Source: Tillus elongatus (Eukaryota > Arthropoda > Insecta > Coleoptera > Cleridae). From it: DNA of 64,000 nt. The DNA is taken from contig OZ023265.1 in the NCBI GenBank assembly GCA_964006375.1, positions 163,954,118-164,018,117 of the forward strand, in the 5' to 3' direction. The notes beneath the pieces were generated by a model. That model worked only from the letters and a program-made list of their open reading frames with translations, was not told the origin of the DNA and searched no databases. Numbering within the stretch: position 1 is the stretch's first letter; each line of letters opens with the position of its first letter. This document shows, one piece after another, positions 9,740-23,594 of the stretch. A program made the translations under genes and the position numbers.

Positions 9740-12491
9740 CAGGGGCGTGCGGTGACATTTTAAATAAGGGAAGCAATTTTCAGAAACTTACCTATTTGTA
9801 GTGTAACTCAATTCTTCTGTCGTTTTTTGGCAAATTCGTTAATAATGTCATAAAACTGTGGATTCTGGGACATTTCCTCGACGAAGTTATTTTCAATTGA
9901 CAAAATTGAAATTTGGGAACGTCTTTCCTGTCCTGTTGAATTCCTAACAAAACTCTTGATACGTTTCAATGTAGAACAGTTTCGTTTTCCAGATGCACTA
10001 GTGGCAGGAATTGTTAATACTAATTCACATAATTTGAACGCTTCAGAATATGCATTTTCCAATTTTGATTCTTTTAAGAAAGTTAAAGGTTCACTCGCGT
10101 TAATTTTTGTGTCAATAACATCAGTTTCATAAATGACTGTAAGTTCTGACCGTAATAAGGCTTTGTCAAAATAATGTCCATAGTGGTGGAATAATGATTT
10201 GAATGAATCTTCTGGGAAAGGTATCCCTACAAATCCTCCAAAATTACACAATTCAAGAAATTTCAGGTCACTGAGATGGTCAAATCTGCAGTTAATTTGC
10301 TGCTGAATTTGATCTATGATTTTGTAGAAAAGGCGGCGATAAGAAGTTTAAAAATCTCCCACATTATCAGTGCGCAGACGCTTTCTTCGTGGCTCCACTT
10401 TTCCTAATTTCATTGTTTTTTCCAGAACTTATCAAATTCATTCATTTTTTGAATTATAATGGATTTAAATTCACTAATTTTCTTCAGACAAAAAGCAATG
10501 TCATTTGTTTTACATTGCAATATGTTAAATACATTATCTGAAAACGAAAATATTTCCGAAAATATATTAAGTAAAAAATTAAAATTAAAGTCTCTTTTCA
10601 AACCATCAAAAAATCCTCTAGAACTATTTATTGTTTCTGCATCCCAATTTTTGCTATTTTCTATTATGTTTTCAAAAAGTTCAATTAACGATTCACGGTA
10701 TTCAAATATAGTTCACACAAGTCTGCCGTTGTAGTTCCATCGGGTTGCAGCTACTTTGGGTAAACGTTTTTTAACAATTGAGTCTAAGACTTGTGTGCGC
10801 TTCATAGATTTGGAAAAAAAGCAACCATTCCACTTAGGGTAGCAAAAACACCTTACATTCTTTAATATGATTTATGGGATAAAATTAAATTTAATTTATG
10901 AGCACAACAGTGTACAAATAGAGCACTGGAAAACGTTTCCCGCACTTTAGCTTGAAGACCTCCTAAATGTCTGGCTATAACAGCAGCCCCATCATAGCTT
11001 TGGGCAATTAATTTATTATCAGTCTCCTCAATATCTTTCATAATATTAAGCACAATTTTATATAGAGCGTTTGCGGTACGACCTTCTGTCACACTTTTAA
11101 AGCCTAAAAATCTTTCTTGCTCCCATCCATTTTTACATAGCGTATTACTACAGATAGTTGACTAAAATTAGTTACGTCGGTTGTTTCATCTAGAACAATA
11201 GCAATGAAACGAGTCTGTTTAATTTCAGATTTAATTCTGTTCAAAATAATAGTGGCAGCAGCCGCAATTAAGTCATTCTGAATGCGATTTGATGTCCCGC
11301 GAAAAACGTTAGACTGTTTCAAGTGATTTTTTAAACAAATGTCGTATTTGGCTATTAAAGAAACTAGGTCTTGAAAGTTTCCTCTATTTGCAGATGTAGT
11401 TGTTTCGTCATGACGCCTGAACCCCAATTCATGCTGACCAAGAAAACACACAACATCAATAAGTCTTTTTAATATGTTTCTGTTTTTATCAACCAGTTCA
11501 TTGTGTTGGCGATGACTAATTTCTATCTGCTTGTCAACGGCGTCTTCAATTCGCTTTTTTTTCAAAGACACTTAATTTTAAAATGGTCTGTAAATGCGCT
11601 TTAGACATAACATGTCTTTTTACTACTTTATGTAGATTATTCAAGTCGGAAAACCCACTTTTATTCCACACCCCCTTTTCAGTCACAAATAGACTACCAG
11701 GCCAACAAAACAGTTTATTCCTGTTAACCATTCATATTGTTTATAAGTTTTTTCTGCATTGAAATGTCGAATACATGTTTTAATTCCTGTATTTAAGTTT
11801 TTTAGAGTAGGTTTCGGCCTACCTTTATTAATAATAGCAAGTTTTTCAGCAAACGATAAAGCTGAAAATCCTTTGGTTATCAAAAAACACACGACACAAT
11901 CCCAGTTATTATTACCACTTGTTCATACAGTTTGTAAATTCCCACCCCCACCGACGCCGCTGTTAAAAGCTGATCTAGTTGCAGCCATATTAATAATCAA
12001 AAAATGCCAATGTATTTAACTTAGTCAACTGCTTATATCTACGAAATAATCAGCGACATTCACGTTGTACGTGCATCGGGTCTTCCAACACGTTCTACAT
12101 GTTGAAATACACGTACATTGCATGGAGCAGCGAGCAAGGGTTTCTCATTATGTGGCCTGCTGACTACGTGTATTTAACTGAAGTCATTGCATCCACTCTA
12201 GTATCAGGTTCATGCTGTTGGTTGGCGGTCGCGTTTACTGGGACGATGTCCTTGCTAAGAGCGCAGAGTGCATATACAAGTACAGTATGATGCATAATAA
12301 ATAATTATGTGTGAGCTTGCGAATTAAAAATTGTAATAGATACATTACTTTTAGAATTTGAAATTTAATATTTAAAATACAAAATGGATTTTAAATAATG
12401 CGGTTTAATACAAATTATTTTTAAGTAGGTATGTGGTCGTTATTTTAAGGGAAGCAATGCTTCCCTTGCTTCCATGGACCGCACGCCACTA
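9740..12491 (-). mobile_element. hAT-superfamily DNA transposon, about 2.75 kb
   Basis: The left end begins CAGGGGCGTGCGGT. The reverse complement of the right end begins TAGTGGCGTGCGGT, so GGCGTGCGGT is shared, the usual hAT terminal form. Both sides are flanked by the same 8 bases, actaagtg (9732-9739 and 12492-12499), the canonical hAT target duplication. A subterminal GGGAAGCA motif occurs near both ends. A single transposase relic occupies the minus strand. About 500 bp on the right (11990-12490) is non-coding subterminal DNA. Bases differing between the termini suggest the copy can no longer move. Confidence 0.95.
9808..11988 (-). pseudogene. hAT transposase relic (TTF zinc finger, DUF4371, hAT C-terminal dimerisation)
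   Basis: The start is an ATG at 11988 on the minus strand. In order: a TTF/ZMYM-type zinc-finger region (LFCWPGSLF and WNKSGFSDLNNLHKVVKRH, 11720-11600); a DUF4371-like catalytic region with AIVLDETTDVTNFSQLSVV (about 11200) and QSYDGAAVIARHLGGLQAK (about 10990) and FVHCCAHKLNLIL (about 10900); and a C-terminal dimerisation domain with LVLTIPATSASGKRNCSTLKRIK (10020-9940) and STGQERRSQISILSIE. Frames change near 11700, 11560, 11100, 10850 and between 10600 and 10250, so at least five breaks separate the domains. Proteins of this kind are often annotated as zinc finger MYM-type 1-like host genes. Here the flanking inverted repeats and target duplication identify it as a transposon. Confidence 0.9.
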
Positions 12492-12610
12492 ACTAAGTGC
12501 ATGGTTTTTAAATAACAATTTAATAATGAAATGTGTGATTCGATTTTTTGTCATTCCTTATCGACAAATTAATTTAATGAAAATTATAAAAATATGTTGT
12601 ATACCACCTG
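12492..12610 (+). mobile_element. LINE-K, right half
   Basis: Resumes the frame interrupted at 9739 (SAWFLNNNLIMKC) for about 35 codons, then decays. It is useful mainly as proof of the pre-insertion reading frame. Confidence 0.7.
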
Positions 12611-13390
12611 GTTTGATGGCAGAATAGTAGCTCAGGTTCCCCTTCCTTAAATTTTACATAAGATATTTTTCCTTTTACATCAGAACTGTGAAAATGCAGA
12701 CTAACTGTGTAGTGAAGAACAACACGATAAAATCAAAGGCAAGGTGGAGGCAATTAAAGTAGAATTTTTTCCTGCAACACATTTTTTATTTAATTTAATT
12801 AAACATCATATAAACAGGTAAAGGTATAATAAAATTAAATGCATCAATTTAAACATCTGAATCACACTTTAGACAATACTACAATGGATTATTACTTTAT
12901 CAGTTTTTTCAATAATGGTAAAATACACAAAAGTTCCGATAAAAACATCATTGCGCACAACAGTAGTTCATATTATACTTGTTAAAAATTATTATACAAT
13001 AGAGAAGAAACCAACAACATATACTACAGGGTTAGGTCAAATTTAAATCTATAAAACGCTCAAGGATGGAAGCAAAACATGTAAACTAATGAAAAAAAAA
13101 AGTTGAATGCTCTGATGATGCTATGCTGCAATTTTTAAGTGAATGTTAAAAGAGAAAGCCGAATTACCCCAAAAAACTAAGAGACTTTTGCGCTAGATAC
13201 GTAGTTTGACAAAGAAGTCTTCATCAGTAGCTGTTTCTAACTCTACTAACCACTAAAAGATTTTTTATTCAAGGCGATATTTTAACCTCTTCTTTTAATT
13301 TGTCTTTCTTTAAAAGGCAATGGACAGTGAAACAAATAATAATTCTTTCTGCATAAAACCAAAAATTTTGAATGGTTTTCTCTTGAAAAT
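12611..13390. other. Unassigned AT-rich region, possible minus-strand LINE 3' tail at about 12784
   Basis: No protein-coding signature. At 12780-12830 the sequence tttttatttaatttaattaaac followed by aaacaggtaa resembles, on the plus strand, the tail of LINE-B. It could be the end of a different LINE lying on the minus strand. Nothing else can be supported. Confidence 0.4.
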
Positions 13391-13930
13391 CAGAAAGTTT
13401 TTAGGAATAGTGCTGCAAATCGCATCATAACTTCAAAATAGCTGTGATAATCTGCTCTCATTAGAAAGACTTTGTCATAAAACGAATTTAGGGTCAATGA
13501 CGAAAGAAAATTAATATTTAGCCTCTTCTTAATCAACTCAGACTTGAATTTCATGAGATAATGTGAGGCGTTCAGTAATATCCGTATTTCTATACCCATT
13601 AACTTCTAAAACAACCAATTACTCAATTTTTAATGTAAAAGTGTTAATTGTCCCCGATCAATCCCATATTTTTACCCTTTCTTCTGAAATAATTTTACCC
13701 ACAAACAATCCAGACTACCCGCTTGTAAAAACCCACCTGCGTACCAAATTTGATCTTGATGGCTTGGTTTCAAAAGAATATGATATTTCACCCCTACATG
13801 AGCAACGAAGTTCAGGAGAAAATGTCAGGTTCATCGTTAATATTTGAATTTCTTCTAAAAAAATCTGACTAAATGACATATTACTCGATTTTCTCCACCA
13901 CCTATATATATCATCCTTCTCCTGGAGCGA
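13391..13930. repeat. Dispersed AT-rich repeat, partly shared with 27.0-27.15 kb
   Basis: At 13395-13500 the motif gtgctgcaaatcgcatcataacttcaaaatagctgtgataat matches, in reverse complement and with scattered differences, 27050-27145. Further right, accaaatttgatcttgatggctt belongs to the same stylistic class of non-coding repeats found around the (TA)n elements. There is no convincing ORF. Confidence 0.6.
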
Positions 13931-13934
13931 TTTC

Positions 13935-15126
13935 ACTCACTGGGAACTCCTCAGGGCAGTGTCCTGGGTCCTCTTCTGTTTGTAATGTATGTGAACGATA
14001 TGCTGCATCACATTGTGACTGAAAAAGTTTTTATGTTTGCTGACGACACAACAATTATAATATCAGACAGTGATATGAATCAGATAAAAGCTAATATCTC
14101 GACTGCCTTTAATTCTTTCATCAAATGTTGTCGTTCCAATAGCCTTATGGTGCATCTGGATAAAACTGGTTTTGTGGAATTTACTGGCCCTCACAGAGTG
14201 GCAACTGTCCACTGCCAATTGACTGTGGAGGTTGCGCATATTCCGACTTGTCAAACAGTTAGATTCCTGGGTACAGTCTCGGCTTCGGCACTGTGTTGGT
14301 CAGAACAAATATTGAATGTGTACAGTAGGCTGAATTCTGTTATTATTGCCTTTTCAACTTGAGAAGTACGCTAACTAGAGAATCTATTTTAAACGTATAT
14401 TATGCATATGTACATAGCATACTGAGTTATAATGTTATGGTATGGGGTCAATCAGCTGATATAAATCGAGTTTTTATATCTCAGAAGAGGATTATCAGGT
14501 TAATTTTTAACTTAAAGCCAACAGAGAGTTTCAGAGAGACCTTTAAGGCAGATCGGTTACTCACAGTGTATGCCATTTGTTTAAACTGTTAAAATATATA
14601 CATGTTAATGTTGGTAAATACATAAAAAATAGTGAAATTCATTATTATAAGACAATTTTCATTTGTGTATGTAAAAAGTCGCCATTGTACACTGGAAAGT
14701 TAATTTACAACAGCTTGCCTGAGGATATGAAATCAGAGAGGGACGATAAACAATTTGATAAAAGATTAAGAGATATATTGGCCGAGAAGTGTTTATACAG
14801 CATTGGGGAATTTACTTAGCTTGCTAGTGTGTTAGCGTGTGTATGTGTGCTGGCATGTCTTTACATGCATGTATGTGAAGGTAGGTGTGTATGCTTCGAG
14901 ATGAAAGAGTGTAGCATGCTTGTCTCTGCGCTGCTGTATTGGAGTTCTGATACAGACTCCGTAGGCTGTCATATGCTCATCCATGTCTTTTGCAGTTTTG
15001 TGTGGTTTGTTTTGATTTTTATATGTATGTTGTATTATATTATATGTATTGTGTGGAACTTTTGTAAATGACTTACCATATGTACGGATTACTGTACCTC
15101 AAATGGTGAATAAAGATAATAATAAA
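13935..15126 (+). mobile_element. LINE-D, 5'-truncated, polymerase to 3' end
   Basis: Begins in the polymerase palm with GTPQGSVLGPLLFVMYVNDML and FMFADDTTIII (catalytic FADD), then the thumb (VHLDKTGFVEF). After a frame change near 14360 comes the C-terminal domain (ESILNVYYAYVHSILSYNVMVWG, then QKRIIRLIFNLKP), with another frame change at about 14590. The 3'UTR contains GT-rich sequence (14830-15020) and ends in a tail with aataaagataataataaaaaca at 15126. Two frameshifts, few stops: a moderately young truncated copy. Confidence 0.88.
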
Positions 15127-17611
15127 AACAATCTAAACTGTTCGTTGATGGACTATGTAACGTATATGTTTTATTCATTACCGTAACTCCCTTACTGATA
15201 TAACGAGAACCTCATAGGAAGCTTAGATAAGAAAAGGTGACTTCATTTTTGAACAATTCAAGTTTTGTTTTGACAAGATTTGTTGAAAACTTGCTATTGA
15301 AAATTACCACCGTAGCGCTCCTACTGTCTTCCTTCATTTAAATCAACTATTAAAATATCAACAGATGTAATATTTGCCTTAAGGAAAAAGATCGTTATTT
15401 ATTACAATTTCCTACTAAGATGTTTGTAAATTGGAAATCTAGAAGCAGGAGAATATCGTTGCAGACGAATATTTACTGAAATAAAAGATTCCGCAATAAC
15501 GCAAGAACATGATCTAAAGTATTAGAAACTAGAGGTGGAAATATTAACAAAGATACCGAGAGTCATAAAGTCGGAAATTTATGAGACAAGTTGACAACTG
15601 AAAGAAATGGAGACTAAGCAAGCGCTACCGTTAAGCAATAAAGTACACTTGACAGACGCTGGTCGAACAGAACCTTGCAAGTGCGAGGCCTCGACGTAGT
15701 CTCTGCGGAAACACATGCATCTCTGCATCGCTCTCATACACATGGTGGTAAATGAGTAACTAATGGACAGAGAACATCATCGGAGCAGCGTTGACGCTGG
15801 CAGCAGAGAAACCTGGCGGCTTACTTAAAGGCGTGCCAAGCTGGCTCTCTCTCGGTTGGCCAACAGACACGACTGGAGCAAGAACTGCTCCACCTCTCGG
15901 GTTCAGTGTGTCACAGCGATGTTCAAGGAGAGTTTTCTATCGGGTAGGAAGTAAAACGTGGCTTCCGCAGGGCATGTACGCCTAGTGTAACTATTGTGCA
16001 AGTGCTGTAAATAATTTGAGTTTGGTTTAGTGACTGTAACATCCCGTTTAAAAGAAAAATGGATTGAATAGTAAGTCTTTAATAAACCTTTTAATGCAGC
16101 GGCATTTCTTTCTGGTAATTCAAGTAAATGGTTTGGAGTTTTCAATTTCAGTCTCCGATTCAAGTTTGCCTTTATGCCAGATTCTTCTGTATATGGTTCA
16201 AACATACCTTTCCTGTCCGTGTTGACCGTTAAAAGACAGTTTTGCTGTTCAGATTCAAATTTACATCTAGTTTCAAATTATTTTCGAGTGCAAGTGTCAA
16301 CCCAGTGCCTACCTAAGCTCTTGAATGTACATTGCACGTACACTGTCTCCCTGTCTCCACCTCTGCAAACGTTTTCTACCAGTTACTGGCTCCTCTCTTG
16401 GGGCAATTAAGCATATATGGTAAGCGGTAAATGCCGATGCCCCCCTGTGCAGTTTCTACATTCCGTCTGCAGGATTATTAACACCTGTGGGGCCTCAGGT
16501 GAAGGCCTACATCAGCTGGTGAACCTTTGGAAGTGCTAGGCACTGCATGTGAGTTCTTTACAACTTTTTCGAGTGATTCTTTTTAAGACTTTAGACAGAC
16601 ATAAACTTTTTTTACATCCATTAAATTTCTCATTAAATTGCAACATTAATTTTAAGCCAGTAAAAATTAAAATCTTAGTCCGTGAGATTGATTAATTATT
16701 AATTCCTCATTTAACCTTTCTCAACTCTGGTGGTGCTGTAGCTGGAAATTATTTATATCCATTATCAAGATCTCTTCAAACTAACGTAGTGCCGGTGTTT
16801 TGACTCAAAGGTCTCATAAATCCAGGACTTTAAAGCTGAGTAAGTATTTGATTGTCTTTTCATCTTCAAACCAGTGTGCCAAATAATATATCTGAGAGAT
16901 AAGTGCAAATACGTTAGGGTTTGGGAGGTGATTATGGCCTCACCATTGACCGGATTTAGATCCAATTGAAATATGTGATGAGATATCAATCGCGGACAAA
17001 TATCAAATAAATACACTCAGGTTTTTAGGCTTAAATTGGCACAACTGCTACTTATGCCAAAATTTGAAGTCGATGAATCCCTCTGAAAGTTATCATGGTT
17101 ATCATCAAAACTTTATTTGACGTTCCCGTTAAGACACTTCCACGTGTTAAGACAATGTGGAATTAATACTGGTAATAATTAAAATCAATTAAGGAGCAGA
17201 CGTACCTAATACTGTAGCTTTCAATAATGAACACCATTTTATTTTAGGGAATTTTTTTTAGCTTTTTTTCTATTTTTTAAGGATGTTAAATTAAATTGTC
17301 ATTTTTGGTCCCGTACAAAATTAACAATTTCGGCCACAATATGGGCAGTTGAGACAGATTTGTAGTTGGAAAAGTATTATGGAGAGGTCAGTATTTATTG
17401 TAAATGAAGGTATTGGGTGGAGCATTAGAAAAAACAAATGGGAGAGAAAGGACATTTTTTTGGAATGTCAAAATTTTAAAGTTGTTGAACTTGTAGTTGT
17501 TGTCAAGCAGTTCTGGATGTAACTATGTATATAAAATTATGTTAATATTCAGCACAAGTCTTATACTTATTATGATTTAAAGCAATAAATGTAATAATAA
17601 TACTCTAGCAG
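15127..17611. other. Unassigned intergenic DNA, no gene recognised
   Basis: No coherent coding frame or known repeat identified. The 15780-16410 part is the least AT-rich, with short open frames on both strands, but their composition and lack of motifs argue against genes. 16430-16550 contains short GC-rich text without similarity I can name. 17040-17600 is AT-rich. Confidence 0.4.
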
Positions 17612-17725
17612 CCATGATGGCAAAGTGATAAGAACGTCTGCCTCTGAAATCAAAGCTGTGTATTCGATTCCTAGTATAAGTGTGATCTTACTTTTTCAGT
17701 ACATATTATGACGTTGACTTTTAGA
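17612..17725 (+). repeat. SINE, tRNA-derived head (copy S1)
   Basis: The sequence gatggcaaagtgataagaacg is in the A-box position and gtattcgattcct in the B-box position of a tRNA-derived Pol III promoter. It is followed by ctttttcagtacatatt, which also follows the head of the SINE copies at 27.15 and 52.7 kb. The rest of the SINE body is missing. Confidence 0.7.
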
Positions 17726-17737
17726 CTAAAATAAACA

Positions 17738-18240
17738 TCATTGTCTGCGTGCCTCAAGGCTCTGTATTAGGTCCTGTCATTTTCAATGTCTTTATGAATG
17801 ATCTGGATGAAATTCTTACTGTTCCAAGACTATTCTAGGCAGATGATTTAAAAATGTACTTTCTATTCTATTATTCTTTTTTAGAACCAGTGCACTAACG
17901 ATTTTTAAAATACTTCTTTTTCAAATATTACCCTGAAAGATACATACCTCAAAATATACTACTTTAGAAATTCAGTTTCACTTCTTTCGATCATAGTCAG
18001 ATTATTCAGGCAATATTGTTGCCTCATAAACTAATTCACAGCAAAATTGACTCTCCTGAACTTTTTTCTTAGTTGCTTTCTCATACTTGGCCAGCACATT
18101 ATTCTACTCGTAATGTTGTCACTTTGGTCCTTCTACACCATTCATGTGATTTGATAGTGAACAATCTCAATGTTTTGATATGCAAATACATATTCAAATG
18201 GAATTGTATGCCCAGAAAATTTGACCCACCTGCCAGTGAC
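17738..18240 (+). mobile_element. LINE-E, heavily shortened copy
   Basis: VCVPQGSVLGPVIFNVFMNDLDEIL (17745-17820) is a reverse transcriptase palm box, followed by an ADD remnant at about 17838. After a gap, 18060-18240 reads like the C-terminal tail of a Jockey-type LINE (PAHYSTRNVVTLVL). Most of the thumb is deleted and a TAG precedes the ADD. Dead fragment. Confidence 0.72.
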
Positions 18241-20930
<2,690 letters not shown>

Positions 20931-21173
20931 AGATATTTGCAACCTCTGACCTTAAAAGTTTTCTCAGTTACCTCAGAGATCCTTCTCCACCAACATGATG
21001 TTTATTTGTACTAATTAATGATATACATATGCTTACCGCATTTATTAAATGTTTTTGTTTTGCTTTAATTTTAGGCTTGTTTTTAACTAATGTCTGCATC
21101 TGCAATTGTTTTTTTTACCTGTTAATCTGCAAATAAGTGAAAATAAATGATATTATAGAATTGACATTTAGGG
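20931..21173. other. AT-rich region downstream of PPP1R11, candidate polyadenylation signals
   Basis: On the minus strand AATAAA occurs near 21045-21050 and near 21003-21008, about 520-560 bp beyond the PPP1R11 stop codon. Either could serve as that gene's polyadenylation signal. There is no direct evidence for transcript ends. Confidence 0.35.
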
Positions 21174-21350
21174 AGTGTGGCATTGTGATGATTGTTGCAC
21201 GTTCCACCCTTCGGAAGGGGCATACAGTCGTCGGTACTATGTATCTTACACAAAAACTCAAAATTTACAGGATGGTGAGGTGACACTGCTCCCTGACTGG
21301 TGATTGGCCATAATCGCGGAAATGAACAGACGATAAAGAAACAAAATGCA
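21174..21350 (+). repeat. SINE body fragment (copy S2)
   Basis: Shares with the fuller copies at 27.15 and 52.7 kb the string gtgtggcattgtg, then cacgttccacccttcggaagggg, then aggtgacactgctccctg and atcgcggaaat. The tRNA-like head is absent and the central GGGCACGTTAAA part is deleted. It probably lies in the 3' UTR or just downstream of PPP1R11. Confidence 0.8.
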
Positions 21351-21568
21351 ATATCAATAATAACACTCTGGTTAATTACTTAAAAAATATGTATTACAAA
21401 CAAAAATCAACAAAAACCCTCCCACAAAAAAAAAACATCGGATAATTTTCTTAAATATTCCTGAAACAACCCATTATTCCTAGAAGATCCCATTTTGACC
21501 TAACCCTGTGGTAATTCTTATAATGATAACGATAATAATATTAATAATAATGACATTGAGATACTGTT

Positions 21569-21765
21569 TTAATTGTCTTGAGAAGAGTCAGGATCATTAG
21601 ATGGTAGAGGAGGCTGATCGGTGCTGGGAGCGTCCGCACCTGGATTAGAATGTATGTGTCTCTTCTTTTCTATGTGCCCCTTGCAATGCTCACATTCATC
21701 ATCTGAACTATCACTCGACGAGCTACTCTCACCAAATTGCCTAGGTTTCTTATAAACGCAACAAC
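21569..21765 (-). CDS. PPP1R11: PPP1R11 (protein phosphatase 1 inhibitor-3) homologue, exon 3
   Basis: Last coding exon, preceded on the minus strand by a pyrimidine-rich tract and AG (ttgatttctag). With the T left over from exon 2 it completes residues CCC at 68-70, followed by VYKKPRQFGESS, which matches the conserved CCCIYEKPRAFGESS block of the family. Next come an acidic Ser/Asp run, a second Cys/His cluster (CEHCKGH, residues 92-98), a basic patch (EKKRHIH) and a Pro-rich tail ending DSSQDN and TAA at 21571-21569. The C-terminal half matches the family in order and length. The protein has 132 residues, against about 126 in vertebrates. Confidence 0.93.
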
Positions 21766-21867
21766 CTAGAAATCAAGTATTATTGGAAACAGTTATTATT
21801 ATTATTCACAATTACTAATTATGTTAACGTAATACATGAAGTTCTTAATTAACAATACTACAATAAT
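21766..21867. other. Start of PPP1R11 intron 2 3' end (acceptor side)
   Basis: Intron sequence just upstream (on the minus strand) of exon 3, with pyrimidine-rich tract and ATTATT repeats. Intron 2 runs from 27471 down to 21766 and contains all repeats listed between them. Confidence 0.7.
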
Positions 21868-22177
21868 AAAAATCTGGACGCATAAGTACGTTATGGAAGT
21901 GAATTGTCATATAAATGCCTATAATAGCAAATATGTCTCTCAAATGCAAGCAGGCGTCAATCTGGTTACCGGTATAGCCTATATAGTAGAAACAATGTAC
22001 CATATTTTATCAAAATAACTTATTGTTTGAATATGTACAAAAATTTTCCGAAAATAAACTTTAAATGTTTTCGAAAAAATTGGTTTCCTAGCCAACAAAC
22101 CTTGAGTTAATAGCAAATTGAGTTATTTAAATTTGAAGCATTTAATGAAAATTCGCTACCAAAACGCACTTGTAGCA
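21868..22177 (+). repeat. MITE family M, copy M1 (about 310 bp)
   Basis: The left end reads atctggacgcataagtacgttatgg. The right end reads attcgctaccaaaacgcacttg, its inverted counterpart. The interior contains accggtatagcctatatagtag and gtaccatattttatcaaaataac, shared with copies at 48.8, 53.0, 58.2 and 59.5 kb. It has no coding capacity. It lies in PPP1R11 intron 2. Confidence 0.88.
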
Positions 22178-22304
22178 GTGGTGTGGGGAGACTAACAGCC
22201 ATGCTAGAGGTCTTGCTGATGCTGCCACTGCTTCCCATCTGTATCAGAAGGGAGGCTATGGCGTCGCATCTTAAAATGCGAGACTGGCAACTGTTTTTTC
22301 TATT
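22178..22304. other. Unassigned spacer, less AT-rich
   Basis: About 120 bp of mixed composition between the MITE and the 3' end of LINE-A5. No motif recognised. Confidence 0.4.
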
Positions 22305-23594
22305 TTTATTTATTTCAACAACACACCACGAGGGCTTACAGCCTAAATACTATCGTACCGTGGGTGTCGACAAGGAGGAAAGAGACAACTTGTTAATTCT
22401 GGACTTGAAGGTTTGGAGGTTCGGAGGAGAAGGAAAAACATGTGCCGGCAAGGAATTCCACAACTTGGAAGTCCTCGGGACAAAAGAGCGGGCATAACAA
22501 GATGTTCTATGTCTGGTGACCTGGACAGTAAAAGGGTGCATTTGCTCTGTTCCCCTGGTAGATCTGTTGGGGGCAGCAGGTGGAGGAACTATGGAAGAAA
22601 TCTCCTCTGAGCACTGCCCGTGCAGATATCTATAAGAGAGAGAGATGTCATTAATGGCACGTCGGTGGGCAAGGGATGGTAGCCTTTGGGTGAGGGTAGG
22701 GTCACCAATGAGACGTATAGCTATCTTCTAAATGGAATCCAGGATAGCGAGTGTAGAAGCGGCAGCGGCACCCCAGATGTGGGAGCAGTATTCGAGGTTT
22801 GGCCTTATTTGTGAAGTATATAAGGTATAGAGATTAGCTGGTGAAAAGTATTTGCGAGCCCGGAAGAGGAAACCTAATTTCTTAGCAGCCGCTTCTGCAA
22901 TTGATGTGACATGTTGATGCCAATTGAGATTTCGATCCACAGAAATGCCAACAAGTGAAAAGGACTCATTACTTTGAATAACTTGGTTGTTCATTGTGAT
23001 GGTTCTAGGGCTGGTGTATCTTTTATGAGAAAGAAAGTAAGACTAAGATTTGGTGGGGTTGAATTGTACAAGATTTCTACTTCCCCAGTCTAATATTTTT
23101 TGGAGATCCACAGAGACAGAACCCTCCATGTGTCTGCGATCCTCATTTAGTTGGGCCAAAGAGACAGGCTTAGAATATTGTATATTTGAGTGGAGGGTGC
23201 TGTCGTCCGCGTACCTGTGAACTGGGTTGGATGTGCTAGAGAGGAGGTCATTGATGTGGAGAAGAAAAAATTAGGGGCTAAAGCTGAACCTTGATGAACT
23301 CCTGCATTAATTGGATATAGTTTAGAGGAATGGCCATCCACAACAACAGAAATGCTCCGGTTGGAGAGGAAGTTTGCTGTCCAGATACATAGTTTTGGTG
23401 GTAGGCCATAGGCCAGGTTTATTAAGAAGCGCTGCGTGCCAGACCTGGTCGTAGGTTTTGGATATGTCTAGAGCTACAATCTGGGATTCACCGTGTAGTT
23501 CCATAGACTTGTTCCAAGAATGGGTGACAAAGGAAAGGAGGTCGGCAGTTGATCTGCGCTGACGGAATCCATACTGCCTGTCGTGGATTAGACT
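22305..23594 (-). mobile_element. LINE-A copy A5
   Basis: Minus-strand LINE-A from its 3' tail (ttatttcaacaacacaccacg, at 22305) to a 5' truncation at 23594. It includes the C-terminal domain (KKLGFLFRARKYFSPANLY, SKLWNSLPAHVF), polymerase remnants (GVHQGSALAPN, an altered PQG box) and FRQRRSTADLLSFVTHSW at 23580-23525. Frame breaks lie near 22720, 23265 and 23340. The 5' junction abuts RNase H-coding DNA of another LINE at 23595. Confidence 0.9.

Noticed and set aside
9808..11988. Zinc finger MYM-type/DUF4371 host gene
   Set aside because: Inverted termini, 8-bp target duplication and multiple frame breaks show a dead hAT transposase.
14829..15071. 80-codon Cys-rich frame resembling a small secreted protein
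   Set aside because: It is the GT-rich 3' UTR of LINE-D, immediately before its tail.
16765..17016. 83-codon minus-strand frame
   Set aside because: No motif, AT-rich codon use, no start context or splice support.
17612..17725. Functional tRNA gene; also 52160-52230, 52672-52760 and 56646-56715
   Set aside because: A and B boxes are present but no cloverleaf with paired acceptor stem could be formed, and the same sequences are joined to a shared SINE body.
22183..22497. 104-codon plus-strand frame with a hydrophobic start
   Set aside because: Most of it is the antisense of the LINE-A5 3' end; the same shadow recurs at other LINE-A copies.
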